Source: Priapulus caudatus (Eukaryota; Priapulida; Priapulimorpha; Priapulimorphida; Priapulidae). Taken from it: 27,219 nt of DNA. A program made the position numbers and the translations under genes. Within the stretch, counting starts at the first letter, position 1, and the number at the start of each line of letters is the position of its first letter. The notes under the pieces were generated by a model that did not search any database, had not been told where the DNA came from, and saw only the letters and a program-made list of their open reading frames with translations. Shown here in pieces: positions 20,021 through 27,219 of the stretch. Location of the stretch: positions 152,215-179,433 of the forward strand of contig NW_014577118.1 in the NCBI RefSeq assembly GCF_000485595.1, read 5' to 3'.

Positions 20021-23000
20021 ATGCGCTGAGCACAGTGGTCGTATTCATCAAAGCGCCCGAGGTGAGCGGTGAGGTGGGCGGAGGTGACGCTGCCACCAGC
20101 CCCTCGCCAGCATCCCTCGCGACCGCCCACCGCGACGACGAAAGATGGCTCGAGGACGAGGAAGCCGGTTTGCACGGTGACCACTACGCGCTGAACGCGG
20201 GCAAGACACGCTCCTACTCGCTGTCGTCGGGCAGCGACCGCAGCCACAGCCGCGACGCGCCCCCGCCGCCGCCGCCGCCGCGCCCGATCGCCTTTGTTCC
20301 CGTCGTCACGCTGTCAGACAGTGAGCAGAGCCGCGAGCGGTCGGCGTCGCCGCGCCGCGTCCACGCAGGGAGGTGGCCACCGGTCAGTGCTCTCACCGCC
20401 GCCGCCTCCACCGTGTCGCTGATCGAGCTCGGAGAGCGATCGCAGCGCGAGTCGAGAGAGCGGGGAGTGGCAGGAGAGCCAGGACGACGGGAGAGCCGGA
20501 GCGTCAGGAGAGTGGGAAGCAGTGGGTGAGCCAGGATAACAGGGAGCAGTGGGAGAGTGGGGAAAGCAGGAAGCAGTGGGAGAGTGGGGAAAGCAGGAAG
20601 CAGTGGGAGAGTGGGGAAAGCAGGAAGCAGTGGGAGAGTGGGGAAAGCAGGAAGCAGTGGGAGAGGCTGGAGGTGGCGAACACCAGCAAGCGTCGACGCA
20701 CGAACGCCACGGCGGCGGCGGCGGCGCGACGTGGAGGCAAGACGACCGGTAAAGCGTCATCTGCCGTCCGTTGCCATGGGCACGACCGTCGCACGCAAGA
20801 TGGGCTGCAGTCCAAGCAGGAGGCGCCCACGATCTGTGCCGATGTCGGAGGAGGAACAGGAGAAACAGGAGAGGCGCAGGTCTCCTCCGTGAAGCCCTCG
20901 CGTAGAGGACCCGATCGTGACGACAACTCTCGCTCGGCGAAGGGCAAGCGCGGAAGAGCGAAGCGCACTGTGACCGAGAAAGCTCGGGCGGCCCCGCCGT
21001 CGCGTGAGGCTGCGTCGAACGACGTCGCTTCCTGCCTGTATTCAGTTCAGAATGTGAATGCTGCCGGTTCTGCTGTCAACGTGCTTCGAGATGCCCCCGG
21101 TTCTGCTGTCAACGTGCTTCGAGATGCCCCCGCCACGGCCATCGCCAATGATTCCGCGGGCCGCCCGAGCGGATTGCCGCTCCACACTCGGCCGGTGAGT
21201 TGCGACGTGAATCCCACGGCAGTCGCCGGCGGTCGCGTCGCGCGGAAAATTCGCGACGAGAAAAACCGCGGGTCCGGTTCGCGCCGTCTGACCGTCCGCC
21301 GGACGCCGCACCCGCTCGCAGCGCCACCCATTGCCAGCGTGTCATCGCCGGCAGAGTCGGGTCTCGTCACGGGGCGTCTCTCGTCGTCGGAGACGAGGGC
21401 AGGGAGCGCTGTACGCGGGGCGGCATATCGACCGACCGACCTGGGTGAGCGGGAGTCCGGCGGCGGCGGCGGCAACCGATCAGTACACACGACTCCGGCC
21501 GAGCGCGCCAAGCTGCACCGGCTCGCGTCGAGCCACGGCGACTCGCCCGCGGCGCCGCCCGCAGTGCCACCTGCTGGGCGGGACTGCGGTAACAATGCAG
21601 AGTTCTCCGCAGGCCAGCATCGAAAGTCGGCGGGCAATCGCCGGTCGTTCGTGAGCGCACAGGAGAGGTTCGTGGAGAAAACCCTTGAGGAGGAGAGCAC
21701 CGGAACCGACGCCTCGGCGGCGCGATACAGAGTCGTTGAGCCGGCCGGTCGCGTTCCCAGAGGAAGATGCGCGCAGCGGAGGAGGGAGGAATCTGTGCCG
21801 AGGAGGGAGGAACCTGCGCCGAGGAAGGAGGAACCCGCGCCGACGAGGGAGGAACCCGCGCCGAGGAAGGAGGAACCTGCGCCGAGGAAGGAGGAACCCG
21901 CGCCGAGGAGGGAGGAACCCGCGCCGAGGAGGGAGGAACCCGCGCCGAAGGCAGTGAAACGCGCGAGGCTGCAGCGCGCAGCGGGCGAGAGGACGCCCGA
22001 TGCGTCCGCGGGGAAAACGCCGGAGCATCTTCCCTGCGTTGCCGCGGTCGACGGGATGAGGAAGCACGCGTGTGCCGGCTCCGCAACCGAGGCTCCTGCC
22101 GCCGCCGACTGGAAACTGCGAGCGCGTGCCGTCGTCCGTCTCGGCCGCCTCGGTGCTGCCCTCTGTGATCGCGCGGAGCGGCGACGCGTGGGACCCCAGG
22201 CTCTCGGAGAGGCGGAGGGTTGCGGCGCCCGGCAGCTGAGCGCGATCGACCTGCAGGCGATGTACGTCGCAGGCAACCTGTACGACAGGGTGAAGAGCAG
22301 GTCGCGCAGCGCGCACAGCAGCGCCGACGCGCCGTCCCCCATGCGCGGCGCCGGCGAGTGCGGCACCGGAGCGTCGACGACGAAGCCCACTTGCAAGAAG
22401 GCCCCTCGCCCGAAGAACGAAGACGAACAAAGGCGAGAAAGAACGAACGACGCGTTGCGGAGGAACGCCGTCGTGCGAAACCTCAGGAGGAAGTACATGA
22501 AGAGACTCGGTGCGAGGTCGCCGCCGGAGAAGCGGCGGCGGACGCAGAGAAAGACCGTGCACGAGATCCGAACCCACGCGCTCGAGAAGTGCGACGTGAT
22601 TGGCCGGAGCGTCGCTGGAGGCGACGACGACGACGCGGCAAGGCGGACGCCCCAGGTGCGCCTCGACGAGGAGATAGCGAAGAAGATGGCCGAGCTCGAC
22701 CTGCTGGAGACGATGGCACGCGAGATGTCACGCGGCGGTACCTTGCGGCGGCGTGGTGACGAGCAGTCGGACGCCGCCACCGTCACGACGGCCGGCATGT
22801 CGCCGTGCATGTCCCCCGACAGCTGCACGCCGTCCGTCGCCGGCGGCAACGGCGGCGGCGGCGCCCTCTACCCGCACAGCACCTACTCGCCGGCCTCCGC
22901 AGTCCTTCCGCTGCTCATCGCGCCGAAGCCGGCGCCCTCTACCGACCGGGCGGCGGACGAGGAACGGAGTGGCGTGGGGGCGCCACCGTCTCGCGCGCCC

Positions 23001-24530
23001 GACACGGTGAGCACGAGCCGCGAGCGGGAGGGCCAGCGGCGCCCGTGCTCGGCGGGGGAGTGGGAGCACGATCGCACGGAGGAGGCACCGTGGGACGCCG
23101 GCGTCTACGTCGAGGCCGACTCGACCTGCAGCCCGCCAGGGGGCGCCGACGTGAACCGGAGCCCCGGCGCGCACTCGACGGTGGCGGCGGCGGCGTCGCC
23201 CGGTCGGGTTGCGACCCCGGATCCCGCGTGGCGCGACGCCGGCACCTGCGCGGTGTCAGACCGCCCGCTCGCGCGGCGCCCCAACAACAACGATAACCTG
23301 AGCAAGATCTCCTGTCACTGGAACTCAACCGCAGGGATCGCTGCTGACCGACATCCGTCTGCAGAGGACGGCGGTCTCGCGAGCGCTTCTTCCATCGCGC
23401 GTCGTCCGGAGAGCGCGACCGACCCCACCACACGACCGCGCACGTCGTCGTCGTCGCTGCCTTGCTGTGCGCCCGTCGTCGACGTGGCTGCCGCCGCGGG
23501 CCGACCGGATGAGTTAATCTTATCCGGCGGCGGCACCAGCTTCACGGAGGAGATCGAAAAGATCATGGTTTACCTCGGCGCGATGTCGGGCGGACAGCCG
23601 GCGATGAGCGCGTTCCCCGTGGCGCCACCACCGTACTCCCGGCCGCAGCAGCAGTGGTCGCAGCAAGGCGAAAGCAAGGCGGTCGCGATCGAGCTTCCGT
23701 GTCCGCCGCGCGACCGCGACTCATATTCTCAAGTGCCTCGAACGGACGAGCATCTCTCGCTTTCCGCCTCGCCGCCCGACGTCAAGGCGCGTTTTTATCC
23801 TTTTTGTGCTGAAGATGGCGCCACTAGGCCGTGCCAGGTTAGGAGCTCGTGCGAGCAGGCGAACGTAGCTTTGTACGGCGGCGGCTTAGATGCATCGTAC
23901 TTCCTGGGCGCGCCGATGTACAATGGCGGGTTCGCCGCTCCGAGCGCCGTCTCCGACGGCGGCGGCGGCCAATGCAGCCGCGCTTCATCCTCGCACGAGT
24001 TGTCGTTGCCTCAGTGGGGAAGGTCGTCGGCCGGGTTGAGTCACGAGACGCCCGCCGCCGCCGTCGCTCGATCGTCGCATCCTTACGTCGCCATGGCGCA
24101 GGGATGCGGCGACGTCGAGCTGCCGGCGACGCTGACCGGCTCCTCTGCCACGTATCACTACAAGAACCTCGTCGCTCCGATGTTCCCCGTCGTCGTAGCC
24201 GGCTCGGTGCCGCCGCCGCCAACGCCGCATGCCGTTCGCAACGTGTTGGGAGACGTCGTCGGCGGCGGTTCCGCTATCAGAGGGACGTACGCTGAAGACG
24301 TGCCCACGTATTATCATCATGAGATGGCGACGCATGGAAGCCAGAGCTACCCGCAGATGATTACTCAGGAGGGGAGCAGTCTGGTCGGCGATGCCTCGGA
24401 CCTGTTCGAAGAGATCGCCTTGACGGATTTCGGCATCGGCTACGATCCGGCGCTGACGGCAGAAAGCCTCGACGAGCTAAACACTAGTCTGGAAAGAATT
24501 CTCGACCAGATACCGGCTAAGATTAAATGA
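20021..24530 (+). CDS. Large unrecognised low-complexity protein, exon B (C-terminal half), with a frame change
   Basis: From 20021 the frame set by exon A stays open to TGA at 20527-20529, encoding [15 protein letters not shown] and a P7 run (20259-20282). From 20373 at the latest, the next frame is open to the final TGA at 24528-24530. A single switch between 20373 and 20529 is therefore required, by an indel or a further intron. The second part carries QWESGESRK repeats, two [11 protein letters not shown] repeats, eight EEPAPRK heptads, [18 protein letters not shown] (about 22240), LRRKYMKR (22482), a predicted helix [19 protein letters not shown] (22662), a PPPY WW-binding motif (23628-23639) and an acidic C-terminus with [19 protein letters not shown] (24399). 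No named domain is recognised. Position 20373 itself is GTG inside an open frame, not a start codon. Confidence 0.75.
20547..20665 (+). repeat. 27-bp minisatellite, four copies plus partial
   Basis: Units start at 20547, 20574, 20601 and 20628, with a partial at 20655, of the form CAGTGGGAGAGTGGGGAAAG followed by CAGGAAG. If coding, the frame gives QWESGESRK nonapeptides. The copies are essentially identical, so the array is young. It lies just after the point where the upstream frame closes, which makes the coding status of this array the least certain in the gene. Confidence 0.95.
21066..21131 (+). repeat. 33-bp coding duplication (two copies)
   Basis: Two exact adjacent copies encoding [11 protein letters not shown]. 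Both are in frame with the downstream exon. Confidence 0.95.
21786..21953 (+). repeat. 21-bp coding repeat, eight heptads
   Basis: In-frame units encode EEPAPRK/R, with a first degenerate EESVPRR. Units differ at single bases (AGG/AAG/ACG), giving alternating charge. Such Glu-Pro-Ala-Lys/Arg heptads form extended, charged, disordered linkers. Confidence 0.93.
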
Positions 24531-24907
24531 GTGTCGTTCCGTTTTATTGCCGAAATGGCGAATGGCCTGTTTATTTGTGATATGTTGAGAAGGAGGAGTG
24601 GGGATTGAATCGATTCCCGAAAATGTGTTTTTGGTGTTTCGTCGTTTTCGTAAACGGCATTTATGCTCGGGAAAATTTTCTGAAAATGCGATCGATTGGT
24701 AGTTGAATGGATCGGTTTTTAACGTGGAATTTAACCATGTGTGTGATAACTAGAGATACATGAGAAGGTGGCTTATGCATCCCAAGTAACAGTTTATTTT
24801 ATATATCCTTATATAATCTTATTATTAAGCAGGTTATAATGAGAAGATAAGGTTATAATTATTATGTTTTAGTGAAATAGAGGGCATCTTTAACAAAAAT
24901 ATAACAT
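24531..24907. other. 3' flank or 3' UTR of the large gene
   Basis: Composition changes sharply to AT-rich right after the stop codon. I see no AATAAA here. ATTAAA overlaps the stop (24524-24529), too early to be the real signal, so the polyadenylation site is unresolved. No gene. Confidence 0.5.
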
Positions 24908-24933
24908 TTCTCTCTCAACTTTCCTCTGTGCTC

Positions 24934-24995
<62 letters not shown>

Positions 24996-24998
24996 TCT

Positions 24999-25030
<32 letters not shown>

Positions 25031-25044
25031 GCTTTCTCTCTCTC

Positions 25045-25093
<49 letters not shown>
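24908..25093. repeat. (CT)n microsatellite
   Basis: A long polypyrimidine CT tract with a few TTCT, TGCT and CGT interruptions. It runs into (AT)n at 25094-25113 and an ACAC/ACGC-rich stretch to 25155. Ser/Leu and Arg/Glu frames over it are artefacts. Confidence 0.97.
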
Positions 25094-25115
<22 letters not shown>

Positions 25116-25155
25116 CGTACGTACATGAACGCACACACACGCACGTACACACACT

Positions 25156-26136
25156 GTATACATACTAGTATCATTATTAGCGTTACCAGTAATTTTATTA
25201 ACGGATGATGGTATCTAATAACGTTCATTGTTTTCCTAAAGATACTGATTTACACCTTCTCTAGCTGTTGTATATCGAGATTACAAACAGGCGGTTTGTT
25301 TCATTTGTTGATATTTTACGTTTGCGTTAGAAGATGTTTTCTCATGTATACTAACTGTGGTGGTGTACGTTTGGAAGCGATGTAAATGTTAGTGAATCGG
25401 TGTAATTGCCAACAAACATATTTTGTATACGTGAACTACATAATGCGCCCTTACCATTGTATACGATGAAGAAATTCGATTTCTGCACGTTAGATTACTG
25501 TTTTGGGAAATTCGCTATTGAACTAGTGTGCATTTCTCCGCCACTAGATTGATTGGATTTGATAGTTTGAAGACTACCGTTCATGACGTGTGCATTTATA
25601 TGTATTGGTCACTATATATAAGGAATTCCTGTTAACTAGAGATGTAAATAGGCGTATTGCTGTATTTTAATACGTATGTAGGTTATAGTGTGGTATTTGT
25701 TACAACAGTGAAGTGTCAACCCTTAAGAGTGTACAGCAAAGATCAGTCTGTTACATGATCTTTTTTCAGAGTTTAGCTTGCGTTATGGCATTTCTGCGTA
25801 ATTGGGTGTTGTCGTCTATATTCTTCCTAGCGATACTTTTTTCAGCCGTTTTACAAGATTCTTCTGGATTGGATAAGTTTTTTCCTGACGTATTGATGTT
25901 CACTTACAATTTGTGTAACAGCATCCAGACAGTCTGGGTGTGTCGTATTCAGTCATACATATTGTAAGTACAGCCAGTTATTGATCGTTGGTCGTTATAA
26001 TTGCATTTCTTTTTTGTAGGATTAAATATGTTGCTGATATATGATGCAAAACACGATACATCGGTTGTTCTTGGTTTTTATCCAAAAAAGCTTAAGTGGC
26101 TTAGCTAAAGTTTTAAATATTAGCATTACAAACTGA

Positions 26137-26140
<4 letters not shown>
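25156..26140. other. AT-rich non-coding stretch
   Basis: Probably 3' UTR or intergenic DNA. An 84-codon frame at 25713-25967 begins with GTG and has a hydrophobic stretch but no start context, splice signals or family resemblance, so I do not call it a gene. No RNA gene seen. Confidence 0.45.

Positions 26141-26174
<34 letters not shown>
26141..26174. repeat. (TA)n microsatellite
   Basis: About 16 alternating TA units. Confidence 0.95.
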
Positions 26175-26176
<2 letters not shown>

Positions 26177-26303
26177 TTTAAATGTTCAAAAGTGATTCTG
26201 AAAGGTATGGAAATACGTACTCGCTGTATTTATCAAATGGCAATAACATCACGTAGCATACATACGTTTCTATTGAAAACTAGATAAAAAAAATACAGAT
26301 TTC

Positions 26304-26501
26304 TTGGGAAATTGGTGTAGCTGGAATCACGGCTATTACTATGCGAGGATTATCAATCCTGCTGGTTTAGATGCTAGAATTAATACGGGCCGTCGTCTCC
26401 AACAGCTTCTCACTCAACTGGCAGGCTTGGAGCTAGCGTCCGAAGACCGGTGGATGCGTCACAACAAGCCCTATAATGCCAATACATCTATTATACTTTA
26501 G
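26304..26501 (+). other. Unassigned open frame, possible exon or relic
   Basis: A 65-codon frame beginning at TTG, with non-repetitive, protein-like content such as INPAGLDARINTGRRLQQLL. The segment is less AT-rich than its surroundings. GGTGTAG just before 26320 could be a splice acceptor, and TTTAG|GTGGAT at the end is only a weak donor. No homology is recognised. It may be a downstream exon, a decayed gene or transposon fragment, or chance. Confidence 0.2.
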
Positions 26502-27103
26502 GTGGATGATATTTATTATAGAATTATGTGTACAAAACTAATTATAACGGCCATCATATGCACTCATATCTTTGCTCACTCTGGAGAAATCATTTCTGTT
26601 AATATGTTTTAGGTACGTTCTACATGTTATTATTTTTATTAACAAGTGTTCTCTCTGGAAATGGCTAGGTTGGTTTAACAGAAATGTGAGTAGATAGAAC
26701 TGCATAACACTATTTGTATTGTACAGACCAAATCCACTTTGTCTAATTCAATAATTGTTTTGCTAAACTAATATTCATTCATTTACGAAATATTAGCGGA
26801 GCTCCGAGGGGGCCGAAGGCCCGCGAGAGCTGATCACCATACATATAGGATGAGGGAATTTTTTGCTGGACTTCGTGGTCCGGTACCCCATCCCATAGTG
26901 CATTGCAGTTTTTCCATTTTTCCATTATTTCAATTGTTGCGCTAGTTCTTTGTAAAATTTATCGGTGTACATTCCATTACAACAACGTTTAGCTTCTGCC
27001 TGTCTTGCTAAGAATAACTTTTCTGAATGACGCGGAAAACGGCCACCGCTCGTCCCTATAACCTACCCCGATAACGTATACATCACGACTTTATTACTAC
27101 GTC
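26502..27103. other. AT-rich stretch with a short GC-rich island
   Basis: Mostly AT-rich. A GC-rich island at 26797-26910 (containing GGGGGCCGAAGGCCC, able to form a small stem) stands out and may be a fragment of a dispersed repeat, but no ends are defined. No gene seen. Confidence 0.4.
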
Positions 27104-27219
27104 GCTAGGTGTGCGTGTGTGTATGTGTGTGTGCGTGTGCGTGTGCGTGTGCGTGTGCGTGTGCGTGTGCGTGTGCGTGTGCGTGTGCGTGTGCGTGTGC
27201 GTGTGCGTGTGCGAGTGCG
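27104..27219. repeat. (GTGTGC)n microsatellite at the window edge
   Basis: GT-rich lead-in, then about 16 regular GTGTGC hexamers to the end of the window. Strictly alternating purine-pyrimidine, so capable of left-handed DNA in vitro. Its true length is unknown because the window ends. Confidence 0.96.

Noticed and set aside
20557-20892. 111-codon + frame considered as a continuation of exon B's first frame
   Set aside because: It begins with GTG after an in-frame stop, is mostly the 27-bp minisatellite in another frame, and ends at 20892 without a donor that leads onward.
21047-22849. 600-codon minus-strand open frame opposite the large gene
   Set aside because: GC-rich coding sequence lacks AT-rich stops on the other strand. 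The frame mirrors the sense repeats (for example GAGSSLL opposite EEPAPRR), lacks splice-supported ends and has no independent features.
24890-25228. Arg/Glu-rich minus-strand frame and Ser/Leu-rich plus-strand frame
   Set aside because: Direct translations of the CT/GA microsatellite.
1-27219. tRNA, rRNA or other structured RNA genes
   Set aside because: I scanned by eye for cloverleaf B-box (GGTTCGAATCC-like) and conserved rRNA cores and saw none. GGTTCGAATCG at about 15882 lies inside coding sequence without a matching acceptor stem.

Overview
The window reads as animal (invertebrate metazoan) nuclear DNA. It has splice-type exon boundaries, long microsatellites and minisatellites, nested cut-and-paste DNA transposons and very long AT-rich non-coding stretches. 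It has no operons, no Shine-Dalgarno-led genes, no rRNA or tRNA, and no phage or plasmid hallmark. I cannot name the species. Nothing here is a CRISPR array or a prokaryotic defence system.

Layout. Positions 1-69 are a pure CATA microsatellite, followed by a 2.4 kb repeat (70-2483). From 2484 to 6586 the DNA is single-copy and full of simple repeats, a tandem duplication and a perfect 37-bp inverted repeat, with no convincing gene. Positions 6587-9812 are a 3.2 kb irregular CATA array. It is followed by a second direct copy of the 2.4 kb repeat (9813-12237). In that second copy the transposon architecture can be read out: a short inverted-repeat element (outer ends at 10614 and 12900) interrupted by a hAT-type non-autonomous transposon (11288-12880) with 15-bp terminal inverted repeats and a perfect 8-bp target-site duplication, GTCGCAGC. 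The first copy carries the same insertion but stops inside the hAT element.

The gene. From 13777 to 24530, on the + strand, the composition switches abruptly to GC-rich. A 5.4 kb open exon (13777-19201) ends on a strong GTGAGT donor that overlaps its stop codon. After an intron of about 0.8 kb, an acceptor at 20020 continues the same reading frame into a second large exon ending at 24530. One frame change is needed between 20373 and 20529, from an indel or an unrecognised intron. The inferred product is a protein of roughly 3,200-3,300 residues. It is dominated by low-complexity, basic, Ser/Ala/Arg/Pro-rich sequence with at least seven families of in-frame tandem repeats and a few short order-prone islands. 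I do not recognise the family. Its most informative element is a run of about seven TQT-like motifs (residues 415-545), which resembles multivalent binding sites for the dynein light chain LC8. The rest of the window (24531-27219) is AT-rich 3' flank or UTR with CT, AT and GTGTGC microsatellites.

The two copies of the 2.4 kb repeat and the CATA array differ mainly by single-base indels, whereas the gene is open for kilobases. This looks like locally unpolished long-read assembly in repeats, so fine detail in 6587-12237 should be treated with caution.
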